Part shown: positions 42,103 through 52,263 of the stretch, piece by piece
How positions within the stretch are numbered: the stretch's first letter is position 1
How the letters are laid out: every line of letters begins with the position of its first letter
Assembly (NCBI RefSeq): GCF_039555335.1
Contig: NC_092629.1
Coordinates: 31,245,382-31,309,381, forward strand
Origin: Amphiura filiformis
Taxonomy: Eukaryota > Echinodermata > Ophiuroidea > Amphilepidida > Amphiuridae
DNA length: 64,000 bases
Direction: 5' to 3'
Position numbers and translations under genes: made by a program
Notes under the pieces: generated by a model
What the model was told of the DNA's origin: nothing
The model's input: the letters and a program-made list of their open reading frames with translations, nothing else
The model's database searches: none

Positions 42103-42911
42103 GATGATATCAGGATCTGAGGATTCAATAAGGTTCTCCAGTTCCTTGTCTTATTCTTGATGCTTTGACAGTTCACAACAATCACCTTGAGTTTCTTGCC
42201 TATGATGTTCTTTCTGTGTTTTGAGGAGGATGTAGTACACGTTGACTTCAACGAAGAAGTACGTCTCTTGGCGCCGTTAGGGTTAACAACCTTTGGAGAG
42301 GAAGTAGCTGACGGGGCTCCCATCCACAGCTCAGTTTCATCAATGGTGGTGTTAGACAAAGGTTCAAAAGAGTTGGAATGCGTAAAGTCAAAGAACCCGC
42401 CTAAGATGCTGAGACTGAAGTTGGGCGTGCCACATGCACAACAAATCCATGAAGCTTCAGTTTTATTTAAGCTAATATATTCATCTGTAGTCATTAACAT
42501 ACAATCCTTGTGATACCACTTACAGCATGTATCGCATCTAATAGCCTGCTGTCCCCACTTGCATGCAAGCTTGCATACTTGGCATGGATACTTCAAAGGG
42601 CGTGGCCCAGGGTTAGTTTCAAGGTCGCCAGCTTGAAGAAGCAGAAAAGTACACAAGAAATGCAGCAACACATTTTTATCAGATCTTACTACGTCAATGT
42701 TACACTTATGGGAGTTGTAAAGTAACACCTGGAAGTGATTGGCACTATCTATTACCGATGTCATGGAACTGTTTATCTTGAAGTTGTTTCCAGGGTAAAT
42801 ATCATCATCTTGCACAATGTAACTTTCATTTACTAATTTTGCATACGAGTTCACTGTAGTATATAGTAGAATACCAACAGCATACAATATAAAAACTGCT
42901 TTGACATCCAT
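42081..42911 (-). CDS. LINE ORF N-terminal part: leader, 2A, PHD finger
   Basis: 276 codons from ATG 42911. Residues 1-24 form a signal-like leader (MDVKAVFILYAVGILLYTTV). Residues 95-103 are GDLETNPGP, the 2A consensus DxExNPGP, encoded at 42629-42603. Residues about 108-166 are a C4HC3 PHD finger (YPCQVCKLACKWGQQAIRCD, CKWYHKDCM, WICCACG). The endonuclease starts LKVIVVNCQSI near residue 236. A one-base loss near 42140 shifts the frame, and the downstream frame continues at 42102. Confidence 0.85.
   Translation of the reverse strand: MDVKAVFILYAVGILLYTTVNSYAKLVNESYIVQDDDIYPGNNFKINSSMTSVIDSANHFQVLLYNSHKCNIDVVRSDKNVLLHFLCTFLLLQAGDLETNPGPRPLKYPCQVCKLACKWGQQAIRCDTCCKWYHKDCMLMTTDEYISLNKTEASWICCACGTPNFSLSILGGFFDFTHSNSFEPLSNTTIDETELWMGAPSATSSPKVVNPNGAKRRTSSLKSTCTTSSSKHRKNIIGKKLKVIVVNCQSIKNKTRNWRTLLNPQILISSWELNPG
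42603..42629 (-). other. 2A-like ribosome-skipping motif
   Basis: Encodes GDLETNPGP; the Gly-Pro bond would not be formed during translation, releasing the 102-residue leader from the PHD-EN-RT protein. The preceding residues (LHFLCTFLLLQA) are hydrophobic and Leu-rich, as in many 2A sequences. Known from 2A-bearing non-LTR elements of sea urchin and other animals. Confidence 0.8.
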
Positions 42912-43014
42912 TATGAAGAAAGGAAGAATGGTTGGATCTCACCTGGATTACCGCTGCTCCCCAGTCATGTTGTGATCATCGATTGTTCATTCACTTTGAC
43001 TTAGTTTATGTATC

Positions 43015-44577
43015 ATGCGTCCTTTTTGCTATAACCGCGACCTTTTCAATCGTGTTTGCAAAGGTGTGATCAACAACTGTTTCACTAAAGGATCGCAATC
43101 GAAAAATCATTACCAAGTGAATATTCGTGGTTGTCGTGGTGGAACTCATAAAAAGCGTAAAATTCAACAGGTCCTTAATCCAAGAAAGGACATTCACCTT
43201 CAAAATAACTTTGCTAGAACTGTTAATAAAAGTAATCTTCTTCAGATTCCACTTCTTTCATCAAATGAAATCCGCAAGAAGTGCTGCACTAGACTAGCAT
43301 CATGGAACACACGATCAATGCAAAAGAAAGCAACCCATGTATGTGATCTTATTATCTCCGAAAAACTTGACATACTCTCTGTCACGGAAGCGTGGCTTAC
43401 TGGATATGATCGTGACAACCATGTCCTTGCCGACATTAAAGTTACCCTCCCTGATTATGAAGTCCACTGTGCCCCAAGAATTGCTAGATCAGGGGGTGGT
43501 TTATGCATCGTTTATCGAAAGGGATTCCAGGTTAGAGAGTATACTTCTGCAAAGTTCCAGTCGTTTGAGTGTCTGGATCTTCTAATAACTTCTACAAACC
43601 AATCGTCCTTCCGCTTATTGACAATTTATCGTCCACCTCGCTCGAAGGCTAATCCAATCACTATGACGCAATTCTTCAGTGACTTTTCTTTGCTACTGGA
43701 GGATCTGTCTGCTTACTCAGGAAAGTTCGCTGTCGTCGGTGATTTTAATATACATGTTGATGATCTGAAAGATTCTGATGCCACTACTATGCTAAACATC
43801 TTGATGTCAGCAGATCTTGTGCAACACATTAAGGGTAGTACTCACAAACATGGTCATACACTTGACCTCATCATTTCGCGAGAGTGTGATGATTCAGTCA
43901 GTGATCCTTTCACAGTTCATGGTCTTAAATCTGACCATTCTGCTGTGTGCTGTACCATTAATGTTTTCCAACCTCAGCCGGGTAAACGTGTCATCAGATC
44001 TCGTAAACTTCGCGATATTAACAGAGTAGTCATGCAAAATGATATCAAGTCGTCTTCTTTGTTTAATGATCATGAAGATCGTGATCTTTCAGCTCTTGTT
44101 AAAACGTACGACTCGGTGCTTCATGATGCATTTGACAAACATGCACCTGAATGTGAACGTGAAATATCCCTCCGGCCGCACGCACCTTGGTACGATGACA
44201 GTCTCCGTGCTTCAAAAAGAGAGAAACGTCGTCTGGAAAGAAAATGGATCAAGTCTGGTCTTACTATTGACAAACAGATTTTTCATTCTTTCTGTTCCGA
44301 CTATCGTACATCACTAGAGTCTGCAAAGCGAGTATATTACAACACAAAACTTTCGAATTGTAATCAACGCGAACTGTTTCGCACTGTTGACAAGCTCACC
44401 ACTGCTAAGCCAGCCAAGACCCTTCCGGACTCCAATTCTCTTCAGAGCCTCACCAGGCAGTTTCAAGATTTCTTTGATTCAAAAGTAGACAATATTCGCT
44501 CGCAACTTGTCACTTCTGATCCGGGAACTATGTCTGTTGATGTATCTGACTCCTGCACAACTGAGTCCGGGAACTGA
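43015..44577 (+). CDS. LINE endonuclease and connector, 520 codons
   Basis: Basic N-terminal part (NIRGCRGGTHKKRKIQ), then AP-endonuclease motifs ASWNTRSMQKK, VTEAWLTGYDR, TIYRPPRSKA, FAVVGDFNIHVDD and LKSDHSAVC (intact SDH). Connector: HAPWYDDSLRASKREKRRLE. All visible catalytic residues are kept, so this domain is younger-looking than that of the neighbouring LINE. A frame shift separates it from the RT. Confidence 0.9.
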   Translation: MRPFCYNRDLFNRVCKGVINNCFTKGSQSKNHYQVNIRGCRGGTHKKRKIQQVLNPRKDIHLQNNFARTVNKSNLLQIPLLSSNEIRKKCCTRLASWNTRSMQKKATHVCDLIISEKLDILSVTEAWLTGYDRDNHVLADIKVTLPDYEVHCAPRIARSGGGLCIVYRKGFQVREYTSAKFQSFECLDLLITSTNQSSFRLLTIYRPPRSKANPITMTQFFSDFSLLLEDLSAYSGKFAVVGDFNIHVDDLKDSDATTMLNILMSADLVQHIKGSTHKHGHTLDLIISRECDDSVSDPFTVHGLKSDHSAVCCTINVFQPQPGKRVIRSRKLRDINRVVMQNDIKSSSLFNDHEDRDLSALVKTYDSVLHDAFDKHAPECEREISLRPHAPWYDDSLRASKREKRRLERKWIKSGLTIDKQIFHSFCSDYRTSLESAKRVYYNTKLSNCNQRELFRTVDKLTTAKPAKTLPDSNSLQSLTRQFQDFFDSKVDNIRSQLVTSDPGTMSVDVSDSCTTESGN

Positions 44578-45175
44578 GTTCGCGAAATTTCGTAATGTGG
44601 CAGATGACGAAGTTCGCAAGATTATCATGCAGTCTTCGAAAACATCTTGCACCCTGGATCCAATTCCGACACCGCTTCTCGCTGAGATACTGGATTCGAT
44701 CTTACCCGTCATCACGAAGATTACCAATGAGTCGTTTTCAAGTGGTTATATCCCTGCTGAGTTGAAAGTGTCGTTGGTTTCACCTCTGATCAAGAAGCCT
44801 ACATTAGACTCAAATGTGCTGGCGAACTATCGTCCAATATCAAACCTGCCATTTTTGCATAAAGTTTTGGAGCGTGCTGCGGTTCTTCAAATTCAGCAAT
44901 ATCTGTCTGAAAATAACTTGCATGCAAAAGCCCAATCTGCTTACCGACAGTTCCACAGCACCGAGACAGCTCTAGTTCGTGTCACAAATGACATCCTTCG
45001 TGCCGTTGATAAACATTGTGAAGTCATGCTGGTGCTGTTGGATCTGTCGGCAGCTTTCGACACGATTGATCATCATGCGCTCCTTCGCCGTCTGAAATCG
45101 CTTCGGTATTTGTGGCCTTGCACTCAAGTGGCTGGAGTCATATTTTCACGAGCGTCAACAGTATGTTGTGATTGA
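44507..45175 (+). CDS. LINE RT, N-terminal part
   Basis: SCTLDPIPTPLLAEI, then ELKVSLVSPLIKKPTLDSNV, NYRPISNLPFLHKVLERAAV, QSAYRQFHSTETALVRV and LVLLDLSAAFDTIDHHALLR (motif A). The frame then shifts; the following bases still spell VTRGVPQGSVFGPLAF and CIIYADDTQV up to about 45330. Confidence 0.9.
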   Translation: MSLLIRELCLLMYLTPAQLSPGTEFAKFRNVADDEVRKIIMQSSKTSCTLDPIPTPLLAEILDSILPVITKITNESFSSGYIPAELKVSLVSPLIKKPTLDSNVLANYRPISNLPFLHKVLERAAVLQIQQYLSENNLHAKAQSAYRQFHSTETALVRVTNDILRAVDKHCEVMLVLLDLSAAFDTIDHHALLRRLKSLRYLWPCTQVAGVIFSRASTVCCD

Positions 45176-45478
45176 TGGTACGAAATCTAATCCTGTACCC
45201 GTGACACGTGGTGTGCCACAAGGGTCGGTGTTTGGCCCTCTCGCTTTTACAATGTATATATCACCCATTGAAGAAATTGTAGAAGCCCACGGCTTACAGT
45301 GCATTATTTATGCAGACGATACACAAGTGTAGGCCCTATATCACCTTCAAATCTTGTGAATTGGACAACGTTGTACCCATTGTCGAAAGCTGTGTAAAAG
45401 ATATCAAGTGCTGGATGGTGAAAAACATGCTTATGCTAAACGACAGCAAAACAGAGATTTTGCATCTTCATTCTCGTT

Positions 45479-46180
45479 TTGTACCAACAACACCGATTTC
45501 TTCTCTCCATATCGGCGACTTCGACCCGGGACTTCGACGTTGAAACAACATCTTCAGCTCGCAACCTCGGTGTTGTTATTGACAGCAACGTAACCATGTC
45601 CAAGCATGTCAGCAGTGTCTGCAAGAGTGCTTCGTTTGCGCTGTACAAGATTGGTAGACTGCGTAGTTTCCTTGATCAACCTTCAACAGAGAAATTGGTA
45701 CACGCCTTCATCACCTCGCGATTAGACAACTGCAATTCGCTCCTGTTTGGTCTTCCGAATTCTGAATTGGATAAATTACAGCGAATACAAAATTCGGCTG
45801 CGCGTTTGGTTACCAGAGTAAAAGGCCGTTGTCATATGAAACCTGTGTTGCGCCAACTCCACTGGCTGCCTGTGAAGAAAAGAATTATCTTCAAAATTCT
45901 TCTGCTTAATACCTATAAAGCCATCCACGGTTTCGCGCCTGATTACATCAAGGAGATCATTGTAGTTCGCAAGCCTACTCGTACCCTTCGTTCATCGTCT
46001 GAAGTGCTTCTAAAACCACCGCCAGTTACATCACTCAAGACTGCTACATACGGCTATCGCGCATTTTCGTCATCCGCGCCGTCACTTTGGAACAAACTCC
46101 CACCATTCATTCGCGGTTCAAAATCTATTGAGCAGTTCAAGACCAGCTTAAAAACGCATTTATTCACGCTGCCAGATTAA
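45479..46180 (+). CDS. LINE RT thumb and C-terminal part
   Basis: SARNLGVVIDSNVTMSKHVS, LVHAFITSRLDNCNSLLFGL, LQRIQNSAARLVTRV, LRQLHWLPVKKRIIFKILL and SSSAPSLWNKLPPFIRG, ending THLFTLPD then stop. This is the usual CR1/L2-group C-terminus. Confidence 0.9.
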   Translation: MYQQHRFLLSISATSTRDFDVETTSSARNLGVVIDSNVTMSKHVSSVCKSASFALYKIGRLRSFLDQPSTEKLVHAFITSRLDNCNSLLFGLPNSELDKLQRIQNSAARLVTRVKGRCHMKPVLRQLHWLPVKKRIIFKILLLNTYKAIHGFAPDYIKEIIVVRKPTRTLRSSSEVLLKPPPVTSLKTATYGYRAFSSSAPSLWNKLPPFIRGSKSIEQFKTSLKTHLFTLPD

Positions 46181-46248
46181 TCTGATTTCACAGTTTGGGG
46201 TTTTATATTTTGATGTACCTAGCTATTATACAACCATTTTTCATGTAT

Positions 46249-46865
46249 ATGTTTATTTAATTTGATTACCCTGCCGATTTGTCATCTTACGGAGCAAGTT
46301 GCTGTTGCACTTGTTGAGAGTGATGTGCTGGTAACCTCTCCTCTCCACGGATTTTTCTACGTCATTGTTGTGCCGGGCACATCGCTTTTTATCATTCTCG
46401 TGAATTTAGCCCATTTTTGATGCATATGTTTATTTAATTTGATTACCCTGCCGATTTGTCATCTTACGGAGCAAGTTGCTGTTGCACTTGTTGAGAGTGA
46501 TGTGCTGGTAACCTCTCCTCTCCACGGATTTTTCTACGTCATTGTTGTGCCGGGCACATCGCTTTTTATCATTCTCGTGAATTTTGCCCATTTTTCATGC
46601 ATATGTTTATTTAATTTGATTACCCTGCCGATTTGTCATCTTACGGAGCAAGTTGCTGTTGCACTTGCTGAGAGTGATGTGCTGGTAACCTCTCCTCTCC
46701 ATGGATTTTTCTACGTCATTGTTGTGCCGGGCACATCGCTTATCATTCTCGTGAACTCAGCCCTAGTGTTTCAGGGAGTATGTTGCTGTTGCACATACTG
46801 AGAGTGAAGTGCTGGTAACCTCTCCTCTCCTGGGTTACAAATTTCCTGTTATTGTGCTGGTCAAG
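46249..46865 (+). repeat. 177-bp tandem repeats in the LINE 3' region, about 3.5 copies
   Basis: Units start ATGTTTATTTAATTTGATTA at 46249, 46426 and 46603, period exactly 177 bp, with a shorter, diverged fourth copy to about 46865. 177 is 59 codons, so an open frame runs through the copies (LPICHLTEQVAVALVESDVL in each). Confidence 0.9.
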
Positions 46866-47300
46866 CGTCTTCGCATTCCCAAAGTTATTTTAATTTGTGC
46901 TATTTCTGTAAATTATATGATACTTTTAAATATGTACTTTGTTTTTGTATATCCTAATTTATATTGTTGATGTAATATTTAATATACTCGTAAATGTAAA
47001 TTGGTTTTGTATTATCTTGCTTATCTTAAGGTGTTTAATATATAAGGTATTTTATTTGTTAATTAAAGCAACTCACATGGTGCTGGTCACGCTCTCTTTG
47101 TATCTATGATTTGATATTTGAAACTATATATGTGCTTTGATCTTTTATAATGTTTTTGCTTGTGTCAGATATATGCTTGTTATTATCATGTTTAAGTTAA
47201 GTATATCTGTATTTGTAGCTTAAGGTATTTTATTTGTTCAGCGCCCAGAGGCTATCAGCGTTGGGCGCTATATTAAGTCTCTCTTATTATTATTATTATC

Positions 47301-47941
47301 TATGATGTAGCCACAATTTTGACATTGTAGCGCATGGAATGCCTTCAAAGGGGTTGGAAACGCTGATAAATATACGAAACAGCACAGATCTGGGCCAAAA
47401 AAGTGCATATTGACAGATCTAATAGACCCGTGACGTCTGCGTGACGTCACAGGTCTATACATGTACAGGTAGTCGGGTATAGCCCCCTTCATCTGGCCAG
47501 ACACCACCAACGGCATCTATCTCTAGTTCCGAAAAACTCTGGATATTTCTCCTTAAAATGGACAGAGCCCCTTCCTGACAGTTATTGCAATGTACATTGT
47601 ACAAAATGTATTCTAAGCTACAGTGTAAAATGTGCTTGAAGGTCGTATTCATAAGTACCTCAATTTTTTGTGACATGTTTCTCATTTGATAGCGTTTAAA
47701 CCAATCAATAATCCTATTGCTGAAGAGGATAATAATCTTCTACCTATTTCTATAGAATCCTTAAATAGTTCTAGTCTTTGTTTGCTTTGGCTAAATCCTG
47801 TTCAAGAGGTCTGTTACAAAGCATTGTATTTTGTCTAGGTATGTATAAACAACAATTAACAATGAGAGGACATTCCTGAACCTCTTTGACTTGGGGAGAT
47901 TTGAAATGACCACCAATTATGACTGTATGATTATATTACCA
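47301..47941. other. No gene recognised
   Basis: Includes TTAACAATGAGAGGACATTC (about 47858-47905), also present at 36072, and a self-complementary GTGACGTCTGCGTGACGTCAC near 47430. No coding evidence. Confidence 0.45.
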
Positions 47942-48742
47942 GGCCCATTCCATGTCAACTCCAGGGATGTGCACCGCAGCACCTCTTCAATTTTTTTCTT
48001 TTTCTGTGTGGTGGTAGATATTGATGAGAAAGTAAAATCCTGACAATTTGAGCTTCATACTCCATTTCGTTTTCCGTGGCATCAATTTGAAATTTAGGGG
48101 TTCAGCGTAAAAATGTATGCATAGCTTGAAACAGCGTTGGAGGTCCATAAATGTATAAAGGAACCCTTTAAAACTTTGAAAAGTATGTATCCTGGGGTAC
48201 TTTTTGGTGTAGAATTCAAATCTGCTATCAGAAAACTTGTAACTCCTTTACTTTAAAAGATATAGGGCCCTCAAAATGCAACTTCGTCCAACCAGGACCA
48301 ACTTTGGAGGTCAGAACTCCAAAAGTAAAAATAATTTTAGCGTCAATTTTTTGGCCAGTCAGAGCCCTTTGGTAGGACATTACTCTTATCCAATATTGAG
48401 CATATTAGAATACATTTAGCTGAGATATTACCCATGGAAAACCACTTTTTTTACATTTTGACCCCCCTGAAAACCAATGTCAGACAATTTGCCCCACCAT
48501 CAACTTCAGGTATGTTGAAGATATGTTCTTGGACAACATTTCTGAGAGATATTAGCTTTAGTTCTTGATAAAGCTTCAACACATTAGTAAGGTTTGCCTA
48601 CTCCATAGAGTTGTACACATTTTGATTTTGCATGTATAATGATTTCATGTACAACTCTGTGGAAAAAAGAAAAAATTGAAAAGGTGTTGAATTTATTATT
48701 TAAAACTACCAAAAAGAACAAAAAGTTGATATGGAATGGGCC
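47942..48742. mobile_element. Possible non-autonomous element with GGCCCATTCCAT ends
   Basis: GGCCCATTCCATGTCAACT at the left and, inverted, GTTGATATGGAATGGGCC at the right. About 800 bp, no coding capacity, target duplication not clear. Confidence 0.45.
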
Positions 48743-49878
48743 ACCAGCAATGTGGAAAAAGAGATACATGTAGAACCGAAAAAAGTACCATTTTATCGAA
48801 GGAGCAGAGTTCAAGAAACCATAACCCCGCTTCTGGATATCGTTTGAAGTCAAATGATATACCAATATAAAGATATATATTTTCTAAACCGAGGGCCAAC
48901 TTTACGGATGATTCGTAGTGTCCAGTCACATTTTAGGTAAAGACTAACAAAAGTAAAATTTGATGGAAATCATACATTTTGGCTATATATCTACATGTAA
49001 TAGAATAAAACACTGGTCAAAGTATCTTGTTTATATCGCAAAAAGCTTCATCATCATTGTTTATTACTACTGCAGTACTTGGCCCATATTTACAAAGCAA
49101 CTTGAAATCAAAAATTAGAAAAATAAGAATATTGCACACACAACACAAAACCTTTGTTCTACTTGGAATGTGGAATGGCATGAAAACTAATCACTTCTTA
49201 TGTTTATGACTTGTATTGCACACATCAAGAAAATTGTGAATATCGCCATACAAATCTGATATGGATACAGAATATGAACAAAATTTATTTAGTATTTTAG
49301 TTAAACAAAATAAAAACGGTCTGTACGCATGCATGACCAAAAAACAAGTATAAAGGTTTTTTTTTTTTTTAGGCAAGGTGCTGTAGTTTTGTCCAAATCC
49401 AAGATTTTTAACCGTCTTAATATATGATGGTTTATTATTACGATGAAAATATTAGTCAATCACGTATGTGATGTTCATAACACAATACGTACGGCGTGCG
49501 GGATGGTCACACAATTTCATCAAAGGATTGTATTACAACCGTCGGAGTAACACACATTAGCGCTGAAAATTCCAGCTCAAAGGAACATATCTGACAGTAT
49601 TGCTAACATTTTATAGAAAAGAAATTTATTTATTTATATAATAGTAAATAAATAAATAAATAAGAAATACAAATGTTTTTCATAGAAAAGTTACAATATG
49701 GCTTTAAATGAGTATTTTGTGATCCTAGTATCCTCTTTTTATGACATTTTTCAATAGATATCCACGAAAAAATCTAATTCCCGAAATTTCAATTGATTCT
49801 GAACTTGTAAGTTATGTATGATTATGTATATTACACTGCTCCATAGGCCACTGTATTGAATTACATTCTGGTACAATA
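48743..49878. other. No gene recognised
   Basis: AT-rich; a T-run near 49358-49371 and an A/T palindrome TTTATTTATTTATATAATAG near 49624. Nothing coding. Confidence 0.45.
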
Positions 49879-51249
49879 CAGGGTGTCCCAAAAAAAAGAG
49901 GCCCCACATTGCACCCTCTTTTTCTCCTATTTCTGAAAAGTTGATCAAATATATTTTGGTATATAAAGAAACCTTAAATCGTTAGCTTTAATAAACCAAA
50001 ACAATTATTTCAATCAGCTCATAACTTTTGAAGATATGTCCTTTTAAAGAAATGTATCCGTTTTTCACTCTGTCCACGGAGGAGGTTTGGCTACTTCAAA
50101 GATTGAAAAGTGCATAATACCATGCATGAATATAAAACATTCCTCGATGATAACTTTATAAAATAACAACTTTATTTTAGGGAATGGGCTTTACAGGTGG
50201 GCTTATGGGTTATGGATTTTGTTAAGTGTCATTAATTTGGGCGAAATTGATGTGGGATGGGACTTCTTTTGCTATACTTGCAATTACTTATGTTTTTCTC
50301 GTTTCTTGCTTTCTTTTTATTGACAACATAAGTCATTTCTCTTTTTGGAATAAAAGGTAGCCCTGAAAAGGGTTGTTTAGTTTGTCTTTGGTTCTTTTGA
50401 AGTGAGTTTACTGTGCTGCCCTGCCCTCTACCTGGTTGCCTCCATGACGAATACAGGTTTCAGCCCTAGTTCTCATTGCATTAATTGCGTTATGTACCAT
50501 CCTTGTGCGCCGGATACTTGCGAATGCAGCAGAAATCTGGGGTTTAAGATGTTTGAAGCTAGCTGGTGATCCTCGCTTATAGTGAATGCTTTCCCAAGCC
50601 TAATGCTATTATCTATCCATATGTCATTAACCGTGTGTTTCGTTTAAATCTTTGATGTAGCCAAACCTCATCCGTGGACAGAGTGACCACCTTGGTCTGG
50701 GGCGGACATTTTAAAAATGAATTTAGAAGAGCAGCAACGACATCACTTGCATTACATTCCAGATGTTAAATCTACATCATATGCAAAATTTGAGGAAATT
50801 AAATGCGAGTCCGTTTTATTTTAGGGCCATTTGTCTATAACTGGTCTTTACATGTAACCCTATGGAGAGAGTGCCCGTTGAGGGCGCTTATAACCCCCAT
50901 TTTAGGAACAAAATGTGATTTAAAGAAAAGCGGACTCGTCTGAATTTTCTAAAATTTTCAGAGTATGTAGTATGAACATGTAGAAATATAATCAAGTAGT
51001 TGCCTTACCTGCTCTTCTCCTAAAAAATAAAAAGTCCTATACCTCAATGATAATGAAACCTATATGACAAACGGGTACATTTCTTAAAGAGGGCATATCT
51101 TCAAAAATTGTGAGCCGATTGAAAGGATTGTTTTGGTTTATGAAAGCTAACGATTTAAGGTTTCTTTACATACCAAAATATATTTGATCAACTTTTCAGA
51201 AATAGGAGAAAAAGAGGGCAATGTGGGGCCTCTTTTTTGGGACACCCTG
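49879..51249. mobile_element. TA-flanked DNA transposon remnant with 190-bp inverted ends
   Basis: CAGGGTGTCCC ends with TA on each side (49877-49878, 51250-51251). Inverted ends pair for about 190 bp (GAGGCCCCACATTGC..., CTTAAATCGTTAGCTTT...). Inside, the minus strand keeps transposase pieces: VVTLSTDEVWLHQRFKRN near 50640-50697 (the SDExxF region of Tc1/IS630-type DDE enzymes) and FASIRRTRMVHNAINAMRTR with AETCIRHGG near 50430-50530 (the C-terminal HTH-like tail). The middle of the transposase is missing. Dead. Confidence 0.75.
50075..50692. repeat. Inner inverted pair of transposase sequence
   Basis: CACTCTGTCCACGGAGGAGG TTTGGCTACTTCAAAGATT at about 50075-50112 is the inverse of about 50650-50690. 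Both copies encode the STDEVWL segment, one on each strand. Confidence 0.75.
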
Positions 51250-51865
51250 TATAACATAATGTGGCGATATTTTTGCTACATGAATCAATCTGCAAGAAAT
51301 GTTTTGTACATAAACATTATGTAGTCAGAGGTTTCTAGTGGTATACAAATCTCAACTTATTTTTAGAAAAGTAGGGGGATGAGGCTGTGGATCACGAAAT
51401 ACCCTTTTAAAAGAGCATTTCATAATCCTGAAGTTAATTTTTTTATTACTTTTATTATCTCCAGGTACGAGCTGGTGATCGGTGATCGCGGAAAGTGGTG
51501 AGGTCTCCTCCCCTTCTATGCACCGACAAACCAATGGGTGAACTGTCTTGATGTCATGACCGTTGATCAGCCAATTGGGGTGATTGTTCATCACTTCTTC
51601 GTTTACGCTTGTGCACGTGGCACACAGTTCACGACCATGGAAGTAATAAAAAATTAACTTTAGCATATTCTTTTTATGGCATGATTCAAGAGATATCCAC
51701 AAGAAAACCTTATTCCCAAAATTTCAGTCGATTCCCATTTCATGGGAGTGTAGATTGAAAATGGAGAAATTCACACTCCCTGTGTGGGAGATTAAGGTTA
51801 TTTTTTTAAAATATATCTTCCATAGGGATTGTATATGATTTCAACTGAAATAGCCCATGTGTAAG
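51250..51865. other. No gene recognised
   Basis: A frame at 51352-51702 on the minus strand has no motif. A self-complementary stretch TCACACTCCC...GGGAGTGTAGATTG near 51745-51780. Nothing else. Confidence 0.4.
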
Positions 51866-52029
51866 TACAGGGTGTCCCTGAAATAGCTGTATTGTCGGAA
51901 AGTGAATTTTTTTGGGTATTTTAACGTATAAACCAAACATAAACATATAGCCGATGTGGTTGAGGAATATATCCGCTAATTTTGTAATTTTGACAACCTC
52001 ATTTCCCATCCGTTCCACTGACTCAAATA

Positions 52030-52095
52030 TCTTTCAATGACAATAGGCGCATCATGCGCTGCTTTCAATGACAATAGGCGCATCATGCACTGATG
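52030..52095. repeat. Two tandem 34-bp units
   Basis: CTTTCAATGACAATAGGCGC then ATCATGCGCTG, repeated once with one change. Confidence 0.7.
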
Positions 52096-52263
52096 ATGTG
52101 AAGTGATTAGCACACCAAGTACAGATCATTGATTAATATTTGAATCTGTGGAAAGGTTTAAAAATGAGGGAGTTTTGTATAATGATTATATGACAAGAAA
52201 GGTGTGGTCAATTGTTAAAATTCAATATATGTGATAACCGATTTATTCAGTTATGTTGAGTTC

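Larger units (their letters stand above)
39297..42986 (-). mobile_element. CR1-like LINE with 2A peptide and PHD finger, near full length
   Basis: About 3.7 kb, ending in a (TTGAAG)n tail (39297-39318 in reverse). One long ORF once encoded leader, 2A, PHD finger, AP endonuclease, RT and C-terminal domain; it is now broken about four times. Possible target duplication: TCATTTACATCGAC with GTTTAT (39266-39296) against TCATTCACTTTGAC with GTTTAT (42987-43009), imperfect. Parts are listed separately. Confidence 0.85.
43001..47300 (+). mobile_element. CR1/L2-group LINE, plus strand
   Basis: Endonuclease and RT ORF from 43015, a 1.1-kb 3' UTR with tandem repeats, a terminal hairpin (GCGCCCAGAGG...TTGGGCGC, about 47240-47270), and an ATT-type tail near 47281-47298. 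The ORF is broken about three to four times. The true 5' end is uncertain and may lie left of the minus-strand LINE. Confidence 0.85.

Noticed and set aside
43015-46180. Host gene with endonuclease/RT-like protein
   Set aside because: RT, endonuclease, broken frames, hairpin and tail show a LINE.
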